From the NCBI RefSeq assembly GCF_030690725.1, contig NZ_JAUYGD010000033.1, positions 124,001 to 188,000 on the forward strand: a stretch of DNA of 64,000 bases, written 5' to 3'. A model generated the notes under the pieces. The model saw only the letters and a list, made by a program, of their open reading frames with translations. It searched no databases and was not told the origin of the DNA. Of the stretch, positions 1 to 9,267 are shown piece after piece. Source of the DNA: Pseudomonas sp. (GTDB taxonomy: Bacteria; Pseudomonadota; Gammaproteobacteria; Pseudomonadales; Pseudomonadaceae). The position numbers and the translations under genes are program-made. Each line of letters opens with the position of its first letter. Positions within the stretch are counted from its first letter, which is position 1.

Positions 1-2
1 GC

Positions 3-227
3 GGTTCGCAGGCCAAGTTGCATACCGCCGTCGAGTCGCTGGAGCGCATCAAGCTCAAACAGGCCGAGCGTGCAGCCATGATGGAAGCCAATGCAGAGCT
101 GGCCGCCACCAACGCGCCGGATGACGCCCTGGAGGTCAAACTGCGGGCTGCCGGTATTGTGCCGGACAACGCCAGTGCTGATAGCGTGCTGGCACGTCTG
201 AAGAGTAAGGCCAAGCCAGAAGCCTAA
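3..227 (+). CDS. PspA/IM30 family protein (C-terminal part, cut by window start)
   Basis: An open frame enters from the left edge and ends at the TAA at 225-227. The visible 74 residues are a charged helix (AKLHTAVESLERIKLKQAER) followed by a tail ending in KSKAKPEA. This resembles the C-terminal helices of PspA/IM30/Vipp1 proteins, the ESCRT-III-like family that coats and stabilises the inner membrane under stress. Most of the coiled coil is outside the window, so the family call rests on the tail and on context: a YqiJ-like protein and a flotillin follow on the same strand. The downstream gene begins 56 nt later, so co-transcription is likely. No internal start is proposed, since the frame is open to the window edge. 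Confidence 0.7.
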   Translation, partial: GSQAKLHTAVESLERIKLKQAERAAMMEANAELAATNAPDDALEVKLRAAGIVPDNASADSVLARLKSKAKPEA

Positions 228-283
228 ACGGCCAATGCGGGGGCTGCGGCTGCCGCTTCTTCGACTAGCAGGATGTAAAGAAG

Positions 284-928
284 ATGGAGCTATTTATACA
301 GACCGCGCTGTCGTTCCCCGTGGTGCTGCTCAGTTTTGCACTCTGCGTGGCGATTCTGTATTGGCTGGTCGCAGCCATGGGGATTGTCGATGTCGATCTG
401 TTGGATATCGAAGTCGACTCGTCGCTGGAAAACCACGCGTTGCAGCCCGAAGGCCTGGCCGGTTTGTTACTCAAGCTGGGCCTCAATGGCGTGCCGGTGA
501 CGTTGATTCTCACCCTGCTGTTCTTTTTTGCCTGGTTCCTCTGCTATTTCGCCGAGCTGTTCTTGTTGCGCTTTCTGCCTTTGGGCATTTTGCGTTACCC
601 CCTGGGTTTGCTGGTGATCGCCGCTGCGTTGATCGCCGTGGTGCCCGTGGTGAGCCTGTTGGTGCGGCCCTTGCGCCCGCTGTTTCTCAAGCTGGAGGCC
701 ACCAGCAGCAAGTCCGTACTCGGGCAGGTGGCCATCGTGCGCAGTGGTCGGATAACGTCCACGCAGGGTGAGGCGACGCTTGAAGATGGCGGTGCCGGGC
801 TGATTTTGCGTGTACGTGCCGATGAGGCGCAGGGATTCAAACGTGGCGACCGCGTGGTGTTGCTGGAGTACCTGGAGGCCGAACACGCCTATCGGGTGAT
901 TACCGAAGACGAGTTCAAGGGCATCTAG
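284..928 (+). CDS. yqiJ: YqiJ-like OB-fold inner membrane protein
   Basis: A 214-residue protein. Its N-terminal two thirds holds hydrophobic segments at about residues 8-32, 62-92 and 100-128. After these comes a soluble C-terminal domain (about 140-214) rich in beta-strand-like stretches (GQVAIVRSGRI, GLILRVRA, GDRVVLLEY), as expected for the OB-fold of YqiJ proteins. E. coli yqiJ sits directly upstream of the flotillin gene yqiK, and the same pair order is seen here with 27 nt between the genes. The usual role is as membrane partner of the flotillin, with the OB-fold on one membrane face. The start ATG has a modest upstream AAAGAAG. No enzymatic motif is visible. Confidence 0.82.
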   Translation: MELFIQTALSFPVVLLSFALCVAILYWLVAAMGIVDVDLLDIEVDSSLENHALQPEGLAGLLLKLGLNGVPVTLILTLLFFFAWFLCYFAELFLLRFLPLGILRYPLGLLVIAAALIAVVPVVSLLVRPLRPLFLKLEATSSKSVLGQVAIVRSGRITSTQGEATLEDGGAGLILRVRADEAQGFKRGDRVVLLEYLEAEHAYRVITEDEFKGI

Positions 929-955
929 CCCGTTTATCAAAGGAGATTGATTGTA

Positions 956-3001
956 ATGAGCCTCGAGCTGCTAATGCCTTTTCTGACCGGTGTAGGTCTG
1001 TTTTTCCTGGTTATTTTTGGCTTTTTCGTCCTGTTCAAAGCCTTCTATATCAAGGTGCCGCAGGGCACTGCGCTGATCGTCAACGACATGTCGTCGACGC
1101 CCAAGGTGCATTTCACCGGTGCCCTGGTATACCCGGTGATCAACCTCAAGGAGTTTATGAAGATCTCCTTGATCACCCTGGAAGTGGACCGCCGTGCCAA
1201 AGACGGGCTGATCTGCCGCGACAATATGCGCGCCGACATCACCGTGGCCTTCTACCTGCGGGTTAACGAAACCCAGCAGGACGTGCTCAAAGTGGCCAAG
1301 GCCATCGGCGTGGAGCGCGCGTCTGACCGTTCAGCGGTCAATGAGCTGTTCAACGCCAAGTTCTCCGAAGCGCTGAAAACCGTTGGTAAGCAGTTCGATT
1401 TCGTCCAGCTGTTTGAGAACCGCCAGGATTTCCGCGACCGTATCGTCGAGGTGATCGGCAACGACCTTAACGGCTATGTGCTGGAAGACGTGGCCATCGA
1501 CTACCTGGAGCAAACCTCCAAGGCGTCGCTCGATCCGAGCAATATTCTCGATGCCCAGGGCATCCGCAAGATCACCGAGCTGACCGCCGCACAGAACGTC
1601 ATCACCAACGAGCTGGAGCGCAACGAAGAGCTGGCGATCAAGAAAAAGAACGTTGAAACACGTGAGGCCACACTGTCCCTGGAACGCCAGGAAGCCGATG
1701 CGGTTGCTCGGCAGAAGCGCGAGATCGAAACCATCCGCGCCCGCGAGCAGGCCGAAACCCTCAAGGTGCAGGAAGAAGAGCGCCTGAAGTCCGAGCAAGC
1801 ACGCATCCACACCCAGCAGGAGCTGGATATTCGCGCCGAGAACCATCAGCGCGAAGTCGAAGTGGCGCAGCAGAACCGCCAGCGTGCGGTGGTGATCGAG
1901 GTTGAAAAAGTCACCCGCGCCAAGGACCTGGAAATCGTTTCCCGCGAACGCGAAGTCGAGCTGCAGCGCATCGAGAAAGAAAAAGCCCTGGAAGTCGAGC
2001 GCAAGAATATCGCCGGGGTGATCCGCGAGCGCGTAGCGGTCGAGAAGACCGTGGCTCAGGAAGAAGAACGCATCAAGGAAGTGCGTGAAGTGTCTGAAGC
2101 CGACCGCGCCAAGCAGGTCATGGTGCTCAATGCCCAGGCCGAAGCCGAGCAGGAGCTGGTGCGCCAGGTCAAACAGGCCGAAGCCGACGAAACTCGTTCC
2201 CAGCACAAGGCCGTAGAAATCAACAACCTGGCTCAGGCCGAGTTGGAGGCCGCGGCCAAGCAGGCCGAAGCCAAGAAGAAAATGGCCGAAGGTATCGAGG
2301 CCGAGCGCGCCGCGCCTGGCCTGGCCGATGCGCGGGTGCGTGAAGTCACCGCCGCAGCTAAGGAGAAGGAAGGCCTGGCCGAAGCCCGCGTGCATGCTGA
2401 GCAGCTGATTGCCGAAGCCAAGGGCGACCAGGAGAAAGGTCTGGCCGAGGCGCGGGTGACCGAAGCCAAAGCAGCGGCCAAAGAGAAAGACGGCCTGGCC
2501 GATGCCAAGGTGCTGGAAGAGAAACTCGGTGCTCAGGCGCGCGGCGAAGAACAGCTCGGCGCGGCCAAGGCCAAAGCCACCCAGGACCTGGGTATGGCCG
2601 AAGCCCATGTGCTGCTGGAACGTTTGAATGCCGAGGCCGAAGGTCTGGGCAAGAAGTTCGGTGCTCTCGATGCACTCAGCGACAACGCGCGTCAGCACGA
2701 AGAGTTCCGCATGCAGCTGGAGGCGAACTTCGACGAAGCCATGGCTGCCATCGCCGCCAACAAGGAAATCGCCAAGGATCAGGCCGAAGTGCTCTCGGCG
2801 GCGCTGTCCAAGGCGAAGATCGAGATCGTCGGCGGCGAAGGCGACTTCTTCAACTCCTTCGCCAAGTCGCTGTCGGTGGGCAAAGCCATCGAAGGCGTGG
2901 TCGGCAAGAGCCCGGTGGTGCAGGACGTGTTGGCCCGTCTGCTGAATGGTCGTGTCGGCGAAAGCAAAACGCCGGCGGCAGTGGATAGCAGCGAGAGCTA
3001 A
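956..3001 (+). CDS. yqiK: Flotillin family protein (YqiK-like)
   Basis: A 681-residue SPFH/flotillin protein that should scaffold inner-membrane microdomains. A single membrane segment lies near residues 5-32. The SPFH/band-7 domain follows to about residue 200 (VPQGTALIVND, MRADITVAFYLRV). A very long charged coiled coil runs from about 210 to 620. Residues about 455-560 contain five units that each begin G(L/M)A(D/E)A(R/K/H)V, an internal repeat within the coiled coil. The start was placed at ATG 956 because AGGAG at 941-945 is well spaced from it; an upstream TTG at 947 is in frame but badly spaced. The gene follows the YqiJ-like gene closely and ends 114 nt before the TerB-like gene. Confidence 0.92.
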   Translation: MSLELLMPFLTGVGLFFLVIFGFFVLFKAFYIKVPQGTALIVNDMSSTPKVHFTGALVYPVINLKEFMKISLITLEVDRRAKDGLICRDNMRADITVAFYLRVNETQQDVLKVAKAIGVERASDRSAVNELFNAKFSEALKTVGKQFDFVQLFENRQDFRDRIVEVIGNDLNGYVLEDVAIDYLEQTSKASLDPSNILDAQGIRKITELTAAQNVITNELERNEELAIKKKNVETREATLSLERQEADAVARQKREIETIRAREQAETLKVQEEERLKSEQARIHTQQELDIRAENHQREVEVAQQNRQRAVVIEVEKVTRAKDLEIVSREREVELQRIEKEKALEVERKNIAGVIRERVAVEKTVAQEEERIKEVREVSEADRAKQVMVLNAQAEAEQELVRQVKQAEADETRSQHKAVEINNLAQAELEAAAKQAEAKKKMAEGIEAERAAPGLADARVREVTAAAKEKEGLAEARVHAEQLIAEAKGDQEKGLAEARVTEAKAAAKEKDGLADAKVLEEKLGAQARGEEQLGAAKAKATQDLGMAEAHVLLERLNAEAEGLGKKFGALDALSDNARQHEEFRMQLEANFDEAMAAIAANKEIAKDQAEVLSAALSKAKIEIVGGEGDFFNSFAKSLSVGKAIEGVVGKSPVVQDVLARLLNGRVGESKTPAAVDSSES

Positions 3002-3058
3002 GTGCTTGCCGGTAACGGCTGAAAGCTAGCGTCTTCGCAATAAGTTGGATGTTCTCTT

Positions 3059-3080
3059 GGGGTTGGCGAAAGCCAACTCC
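3059..3080 (+). other. Intercistronic hairpin with GAAA tetraloop
   Basis: GGGTTGGC-type arm at 3059-3067 pairs with 3072-3080 across the loop GAAA, giving a 9 bp stem with one G-T pair. No T-run follows, so it is not a standard intrinsic terminator. It lies in the 114 nt gap between the flotillin and TerB-like genes. It could act as an mRNA processing or stabilising element, or as an attenuator that lowers expression of the downstream genes. Confidence 0.5.
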
Positions 3081-3115
3081 TTGAATGGCCCGTTTATCTC
3101 TAATTAGGAAGTCTT

Positions 3116-3355
3116 ATGTCGGAATCACGGGATTATCTGGAAATGTCGTTTCGCTCGATCCAGTGCTTCGCCAATGACGGCCGCCTGGATGTGCAGGAAC
3201 TGGGTGCGCTGCTGGCTGTTGCTGAGCGTGATGGGGTGATTGATGACAATGAAATTCGCGTGCTGAAGAAGATCATTGCTCATATCAAACCCGAAGAACT
3301 CGATCAGGCGATGCGCGACAAACTTGCCGAAATTGCCCAAAAGATTGGTGCCTAA
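3116..3355 (+). CDS. Small TerB-like protein
   Basis: A 79-residue soluble acidic protein, predicted all-helical. The pattern LLAVAERDGVIDDNEIRVLKKII matches the TerB fold, where an acidic loop (ERDGVIDDNE) between helices can bind metal. TerB proteins are associated with the Ter system and with membrane-linked stress assemblies. Full-length TerB is about 150 residues, so this is a half-size version. It sits between the flotillin and the giant AAA+ ATPase, 99 nt upstream of the latter, and is probably a small accessory subunit of that module. The ATG at 3116 has a TTAGGAAG ribosome binding site. The family call is by pattern only. Confidence 0.6.
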   Translation: MSESRDYLEMSFRSIQCFANDGRLDVQELGALLAVAERDGVIDDNEIRVLKKIIAHIKPEELDQAMRDKLAEIAQKIGA

Positions 3356-3454
3356 AAAGGGTGAAGCCATGTGCTTCGCCCATGGGGCTGGCTGAAGCCG
3401 CCCCTCGCTTTATCCCACCTTGCTAGCAGACAGCGCAGATTCAGGAAGACCACG

Positions 3455-6400
3455 ATGTCGGATGCTCCAGCCGTAGCCCAACCACAGGATGTATTGGACA
3501 AGGCCGTCGCCGAAGGCGGTGCCTACGAGGTGCTGCACAAGCGCCTGCAGGAGCAAGGCCTGCGCCTGCGCCAGGCCACCGAGGCGCTGAACGCTCAGCG
3601 CTTGCAGGAGTTCGGCAGCAGCCAGATGGAAGTGGTCGGGCGGGTACGCATCCGCACCGAGAACAACTGCACGGCCCGCGATATCGTTCAGGTCGGCGAG
3701 AACCTGCTGTTCGGCTACAACGTGTTCCTCGGCCTGAAAAAGGAAACCCGCGTCGAGGACGTGTTCTCCCTGTATCGCCTGAGCGAGCAGGACGAAGGCT
3801 ATGAAGCCGAGAGCGTGGCGCTGGCCGACAGCTTTCTCGGCCAGAGCAGCTTCGTTAACGACTTCAATGAGCTTTACACCTATTACAAGAACACCCGCTT
3901 GCTGCAACTGCTGGTGCGCGACGGCAAGCTGCTGGCCAGCTTCCAGATCGGTGAGCGGATCAGTGATATCCGGGTGTTCCGCTGGTCGATCTCCCTCGAC
4001 GGCAAAGAAGTTCGCTATATCGATAACCGCGGCGAGCGCGATATAGCGCTGCCTGAGCCGTTCGATTTCGAATGGCAAAAGACTTCCCGCGAGATGGTAG
4101 TCAACGGTCGCCATCCGCATATGAATATCCTCGACACCATCTTTGTCGAGACCATCGGCGGCGACCTTACGGTCAAGGTCGAGAACAACACCGAAGACGG
4201 CCTGGGCATCTACCGCGAAGCGGTGCTGGACAAGACCCAGTCGCTGGATGACGCGCAGATCGAGTACGCCAAGCTTGGCAGTCTGATTCTGCTGAAAGTC
4301 CTGCCATACCGCGAAGAGCAGTGGCGTTACCTGGTTTTCAACAGCCTGACGCGCAAGGTCGAGCGCATCGACGCCATCGGCCTGGCCTGCGTGCAGCTGC
4401 CGGAAGACCACGGCATCATCTTCCCCGGTGGCTACTACCTGCAGAACGGCGAGTCCAAGGCGTTCGAGCAGCCCATGGCCGGCATGCGCTTCAAGCGCGC
4501 GGTGCGTTCGCCCAATGGCGAGGACGTGCAGTACATCTTCTACCACCCGGAAGAAGGCCGCTCGGCGCTGTTTACCTACAACATGATCAATCGCCAGCTG
4601 CACAACCCGATCTTCGGCCACGGCTACGCGCGCCTGGAAGACGGGCGCATGGTGATCTTCGCCGCCGAAGGCACGGAGCCGACCCGTATCCATCCGATGC
4701 AAATCTGGCAGACGCCATTTTGCAGTGATGATTTCGCCGCTCGCCAACCGGTGCGCGGCGGCTTCTTCGGGCGCATCGGCAACGCCGAGCTGGTACGCGG
4801 CGTCTCCGATCTGCTGGGCCTTAGTCGCGAGATTGAAACCCCGGAAGTCTCGGTGCAGCGCTACACCCAGCTGTGTCAGAACACCCGCCGCCTGTTCGAC
4901 GTCTACCACTGGCTGGGCGATGCCCAGTGCCAGGGCATGGCGCCGCTGCTGCGCGAGATCGCCTCCACCGGCGAGCTGGTGCTCGACGAGTTCGAGAAAG
5001 TCGAGAGCATTCGTCAGCAATCGGCCCGCGCCATGGCCGAAGCGGAAACCCGCCAGCAGGCGCTGCTGTCCGGCCTGCTGATCGACAGTTGGGATGAGGT
5101 GCAGCACTTCGTCGACGCGCTCAATGGCATCAATGCCCTGCGCGGCCAACTGCTGACCATTCGTGATTACCGCTATATCGATGTGGCGCGTATCGACGCC
5201 ATGGAAACCGAGCTGCTCGCCGCCCAGGATCAGGTCGCGACTGCCACCTCGGCCTTTCTCGCCAGCCCGGCGGCGCTGCAGCCCTATGTGCAGCAGTTGG
5301 CCCAGCTCGACGCCCAGGCGCAGAAAGCCGAAACCGTCAGCCAATTGAACGAGCCGCTGGTAGCGCTGCAGGCCATGGCCGGCAATCTGGATATGCTCTC
5401 CAGCCTGATGGCCTCGCTGCCAATCGACGACGCCACCCAGCGTACCGAGATCGTCGAGTCGATTTCCGAAGTCTATGCCCGTCTTAACCAGGCCAAGGCC
5501 CGTGCCGAACAACGGCGCAAGGGCCTGGGCTCGGCAGAAACCGTGGCGCAGTTCGGCGCCCAGTTCAAACTGTTCAGTCAGGGCATCACCAATGCCCTGG
5601 CCATGGCCCAGGACCCGGAGCGCTGCGACGAACAGCTGTCGCGTCTGCTGGTGCAGCTGGAAGAACTGGAAAGCCAGTTCGGCGATCAGGAGCAGTTCCT
5701 CGGCGATATTCTGGCCAAGCGCGAAGAGCTGCTGGAAACCTTCGAGGCGCACAAGCAGGCGCTGCTCGACGAGCGTCAGCGCAAGGCCCAGGGCCTGCTA
5801 GATGCCGCGCGGCGGATTCTGGAAAGCCTTGGCCGGCGCATCGCGCGCCTGACTCAACCCGATGAGCTGAACGCCTTCTTCGCTTCTGACCCGTTGATTC
5901 TCAAACTGCGTGAACTGGCCGAGCGCTTGCGCGAGCTGAAGGACAGCGTCAAGGCCGAGGATGTCGAGTCGCGCCTCAAGGCCGCCCGCGACCAAGCTGT
6001 GCGCAGCCTGCGCGACAAGAGCGAGCTGTTCGAGGAGGGCGGCAACGTCATCAAGCTCGGTCCGCGCCACCGCTTCAGCGTCAACACCCAGGAGCTGGAT
6101 CTGACTCTGATGCCGCGTGGTGATCAGCTCTACCTGCACCTGACCGGCACCGAATTCCTCGAACCGCTGCGTAACGATGAGCTGGAAGCGCTGCGCGATT
6201 ACTGGCAGGTGTCCCTGGAGTCCGAGTCCGCCACGCTGTACCGCGCCGAATACCTGGCCGGCGAAGTGCTGGCGGCCGCCGATACCGGACGCGATGGCCT
6301 CAGCCTGGACCTGCTCAAACAGCAGCTGGCCCAGCCGGAGGCGCTGATCAAGAGCATTCGCGACTTCGCTGCGCCGCGCTACAAGGAAGGCTACGAGAAG

Positions 6401-8710
6401 GGCATCCACGACCACGATGCGGCGCTGATTCTCACCCAATTGTTGCCGCTGCGCGACAGCGCTGGATTGCTTAGCTACGGCGCCTTGCCCCGTGGTTTCG
6501 CCAGCTTTTTCTGGGGCCAGGCGCAGCGTCGCGACGATGCCAAGCAGTGGCCGCAGCGCGCGCGCAGTGCCCGCCATATCCAGCAGTTATTCGGCCAGCG
6601 CGACAGCCTGCTGCAGTTGCAAGCGGAAATCGCCGAGGTCATGACCGGTTATATCGCCCAACAGAACATGAGCCTGAGCCAGGTGACGCTGGCTGAAGCG
6701 GCGGAATACCTGGTGCAGGAACTGGCCGCCGAACGTATCGAGTTCGTCTTCAGTAAATACGCCCGCGAGCTGCTGGCCGGCCTGCAGGCGCGTCTGCAGA
6801 CGGCGCATATGTGGGATGTGTATCAGCAAACCCTGACGCAACTGCACGAGCGCCCGGCGGCGCAATGGGCGCTGGTGGAAAACTGGCTGCGCGGCCTGTG
6901 CGCAGCAGAGGAGTTCGCCGCACTCAGCGCCTATGTGCCTGAGGCCGTGGCCTTGAGCCTGCTCGCCGAGGACGTGCCCAAGCGCATCACTGAGGTTGAT
7001 CTGCGTTTTACCGCCAAGGAGTTGATGGGCGAACACCCGCGCATCAGCGAACGGCAACTGGTGCTGGCGGTGGACGATTTCTTCGCCCGCCTGCGGGTGC
7101 ATCGCGAGCAGTTTTTGCCCGGCTTGCAGCGCTACCAGGCACTGCGCCAGGAAGTGGTGGCGCGCGAGCGCGAGGCGCTGCGTCTCAATGAGTTCAAGCC
7201 CAAGCCGCTTAGCTCCTTTGTGCGCAACAAGCTGATCAACGATGTTTACTTGGGCGTGATCGGCGACAACCTGGCCAAGCAGATGGGCACCGCCGGGGAG
7301 AACCGCCGTTCGGACTTGTCCGGCTTGCTGATGCTGATTTCACCGCCCGGTTACGGCAAGACCACCCTGATGGAATACGTTGCCCACCGCCTGGGTCTGA
7401 TCTTTATGAAGATCAACGGCCCGGCCTTGGGCCACGAAGTGCGCTCGCTGGACCCGGCCCAGGCGCCGGACGCCACTTCCCGTCAGGAGCTGGAAAAGCT
7501 CAACCTGGCGCTGGAGATGGGCAACAACGTGATGCTCTATCTCGACGATATCCAGCACACCCACCCGGAGTTTCTGCAGAAATTTATCTCGCTGTGTGAC
7601 GGTACACGGCGTATCGAAGGCGTGTGGAAGGGCCGTACGCGCACCTACGACATGCGCGGGCGCAAGTTCTGCGTGATCATGTCGGGCAACCCCTACACCG
7701 AGTCCGGCGACGTGTTCAAGATCCCGGATATGCTGGCCAACCGCGCCGATATCTATAACCTCGGCGACACCCTGGGCGGCATGCAGGAAGCCTTCGCTCT
7801 GAGCTATATCGAAAACGGCCTGACCTCCAACCCGGTGCTGGCTCCACTGGCCACCCGTGAGATGGCCGATGTCTACCGCTTTGTCGCCAAGGCCGAGGGC
7901 AAGCCGTTCTCTGCCAACGAGCTGAGCCACAGCTACAGCGGCGCGGAGATCAATGAAATCGTCACTACCTTGCAGCGTTTGATGCAGGTGCGTGATGTGG
8001 TCGGCCGGGTCAACCAGCAGTACATCGCCAGCGCTGCCCAGGCCGATCAGTACCGCACCGAGCCGCCGTTCAAGTTGCAGGGCAGCTACCGCAACATGAA
8101 CAAGATGGCGGAGAAAATCAGCTCGGTGATGAACGATAGCGAAGTGCTGCAACTGATCGCCGATCACTACCAGGGCGAATCCCAGCTGCTCACCACCGGC
8201 GCCGAGGAAAACCTGCTCAAGCTTGCCGAGCTGCGCGGCAATATGACCGATGTACAAGCCGAGCGTTGGACGCAGATCAAGCGCGACTTTATGCGCAACA
8301 AGGCCATGGGCGGCAGCGACACCGATGTCGGTGGACGGGTGGTGGCGCAGCTTAATGATCTGGTCGAAGGTGTGCGCGGCCTGGCTAAGCTGGCGCCGGG
8401 CGAACAACCCGCCGCGCCGACGATTCCCTGGGCCGAGCTGCTCGCCGGGCTGGATAACCTGGGCAAGCTGCGCCCGCAGGTGGAGGTGATTACGCCGCCA
8501 CAACCAGCGGTGCAGAAGGTGCTGGAAAGTCTGGCCGACAGCTTGCAAAACAGCTTTCTGCCATTGATCAACGCCATGGACAAGAAGATCGATATCGACC
8601 TGCGCACCCACAACCGCATGCTGGAAATCTCTACCCAACTGCGTGATCTGGGCGAGCAACTGGGCCATGAGCAGCGCCTGGGTGGCGACAGCGCAAGCGA
8701 AACGCCATGA
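3455..8710 (+). CDS. Giant AAA+ ATPase, DUF3686 'DNA repair ATPase' family
   Basis: A 1751-residue protein. The start at ATG 3455 (MSDAPAVAQ) is preferred over the further-upstream in-frame start because CAGGAAG at 3441-3447 precedes it and the upstream residues look noncoding. The N-terminal ~550 residues are rich in short beta-strand patterns. A helical/coiled region (about 560-880) follows, then a second helical region. The AAA+ core has Walker A SPPGYGKTT near residue 1296 and Walker B VMLYLDDIQ near 1358, then a sensor-like VIMSGNPYTE. Databases label this family 'DNA repair ATPase', but I know of no experiment behind that name. The stop overlaps the next start (ATGA at 8707-8710). Location after PspA/flotillin/TerB suggests membrane-associated remodelling. 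Confidence 0.85.
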   Translation: MSDAPAVAQPQDVLDKAVAEGGAYEVLHKRLQEQGLRLRQATEALNAQRLQEFGSSQMEVVGRVRIRTENNCTARDIVQVGENLLFGYNVFLGLKKETRVEDVFSLYRLSEQDEGYEAESVALADSFLGQSSFVNDFNELYTYYKNTRLLQLLVRDGKLLASFQIGERISDIRVFRWSISLDGKEVRYIDNRGERDIALPEPFDFEWQKTSREMVVNGRHPHMNILDTIFVETIGGDLTVKVENNTEDGLGIYREAVLDKTQSLDDAQIEYAKLGSLILLKVLPYREEQWRYLVFNSLTRKVERIDAIGLACVQLPEDHGIIFPGGYYLQNGESKAFEQPMAGMRFKRAVRSPNGEDVQYIFYHPEEGRSALFTYNMINRQLHNPIFGHGYARLEDGRMVIFAAEGTEPTRIHPMQIWQTPFCSDDFAARQPVRGGFFGRIGNAELVRGVSDLLGLSREIETPEVSVQRYTQLCQNTRRLFDVYHWLGDAQCQGMAPLLREIASTGELVLDEFEKVESIRQQSARAMAEAETRQQALLSGLLIDSWDEVQHFVDALNGINALRGQLLTIRDYRYIDVARIDAMETELLAAQDQVATATSAFLASPAALQPYVQQLAQLDAQAQKAETVSQLNEPLVALQAMAGNLDMLSSLMASLPIDDATQRTEIVESISEVYARLNQAKARAEQRRKGLGSAETVAQFGAQFKLFSQGITNALAMAQDPERCDEQLSRLLVQLEELESQFGDQEQFLGDILAKREELLETFEAHKQALLDERQRKAQGLLDAARRILESLGRRIARLTQPDELNAFFASDPLILKLRELAERLRELKDSVKAEDVESRLKAARDQAVRSLRDKSELFEEGGNVIKLGPRHRFSVNTQELDLTLMPRGDQLYLHLTGTEFLEPLRNDELEALRDYWQVSLESESATLYRAEYLAGEVLAAADTGRDGLSLDLLKQQLAQPEALIKSIRDFAAPRYKEGYEKGIHDHDAALILTQLLPLRDSAGLLSYGALPRGFASFFWGQAQRRDDAKQWPQRARSARHIQQLFGQRDSLLQLQAEIAEVMTGYIAQQNMSLSQVTLAEAAEYLVQELAAERIEFVFSKYARELLAGLQARLQTAHMWDVYQQTLTQLHERPAAQWALVENWLRGLCAAEEFAALSAYVPEAVALSLLAEDVPKRITEVDLRFTAKELMGEHPRISERQLVLAVDDFFARLRVHREQFLPGLQRYQALRQEVVAREREALRLNEFKPKPLSSFVRNKLINDVYLGVIGDNLAKQMGTAGENRRSDLSGLLMLISPPGYGKTTLMEYVAHRLGLIFMKINGPALGHEVRSLDPAQAPDATSRQELEKLNLALEMGNNVMLYLDDIQHTHPEFLQKFISLCDGTRRIEGVWKGRTRTYDMRGRKFCVIMSGNPYTESGDVFKIPDMLANRADIYNLGDTLGGMQEAFALSYIENGLTSNPVLAPLATREMADVYRFVAKAEGKPFSANELSHSYSGAEINEIVTTLQRLMQVRDVVGRVNQQYIASAAQADQYRTEPPFKLQGSYRNMNKMAEKISSVMNDSEVLQLIADHYQGESQLLTTGAEENLLKLAELRGNMTDVQAERWTQIKRDFMRNKAMGGSDTDVGGRVVAQLNDLVEGVRGLAKLAPGEQPAAPTIPWAELLAGLDNLGKLRPQVEVITPPQPAVQKVLESLADSLQNSFLPLINAMDKKIDIDLRTHNRMLEISTQLRDLGEQLGHEQRLGGDSASETP

Positions 8711-9267
8711 AGGCCGGGCTGTTGCCGCGCGTGCAGCTATTGCTGGGCATCGCCGCACTGATGTTGGTGTTGCAGCTGGGTAACAGCCTGAGTGGTTACA
8801 GCCTGAATCTCTGGGGCGTAATACCGCGCCGGCTTGAGTCATTGCCGGGCGTGCTGTTTGCGCCTTGGCTACATGGCGGCTGGATGCACCTGCTGAGCAA
8901 CCTCAGCGGCCTGCTGGTGCTGGGCTTGCTGGCCCTGCTGGAATCGCGACGCGACTTTATCCAGGCCAGCCTGTTTATCATCCTCGGCAGTGGGCTGTTG
9001 GTCTGGCTGTTCGGTCGCGAGGGTATCCATGTCGGCGCCAGCGGCTGGTTGTTCGGGCTGTGGGCGCTGCTGCTGGCGCGCGCCTGGTTCCGCCGCAGCT
9101 GGCTCGACCTGCTGCTGGCGGTGCTGGTGTTCTTTCTGCACGGCGGCTGGGTTTTCGGTCTGCTGCCGCAGCAGGGCGTCTCATTTGAATATCATCTGGC
9201 CGGCGCGCTCTGCGGCGGTCTTTATGCTGCCTGGCGCTACACGCCGCGCGCACGACAGGGAGGTTAA
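8707..9267 (+). CDS. Rhomboid-family intramembrane serine protease
   Basis: A 186-residue polytopic membrane protein. Rhomboid landmarks are visible: HLLSNLSG (His61, Asn65) in the second membrane helix, the nucleophile motif GASGWLFG (Ser112), and EYHLAGALCG (His163) in the last helix. Those two residues form the Ser-His dyad. The compact size resembles the rhombosortase/GlpG-core type, though no GlyGly-CTERM substrate was seen in the window. The gene overlaps the giant ATPase gene by ATGA, implying translational coupling, and ends directly against the next gene. Family membership is firm; the substrate is unknown. A membrane component cleaved during envelope stress is one possibility, by inference only. 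Confidence 0.82.
   Translation: MKAGLLPRVQLLLGIAALMLVLQLGNSLSGYSLNLWGVIPRRLESLPGVLFAPWLHGGWMHLLSNLSGLLVLGLLALLESRRDFIQASLFIILGSGLLVWLFGREGIHVGASGWLFGLWALLLARAWFRRSWLDLLLAVLVFFLHGGWVFGLLPQQGVSFEYHLAGALCGGLYAAWRYTPRARQGG

Noticed and set aside
235-771. Alternative + strand frame overlapping the YqiJ-like gene
   Set aside because: It lacks hydrophobic pattern or domain features, whereas the overlapping frame at 284-928 has membrane helices and an OB-fold next to a flotillin.
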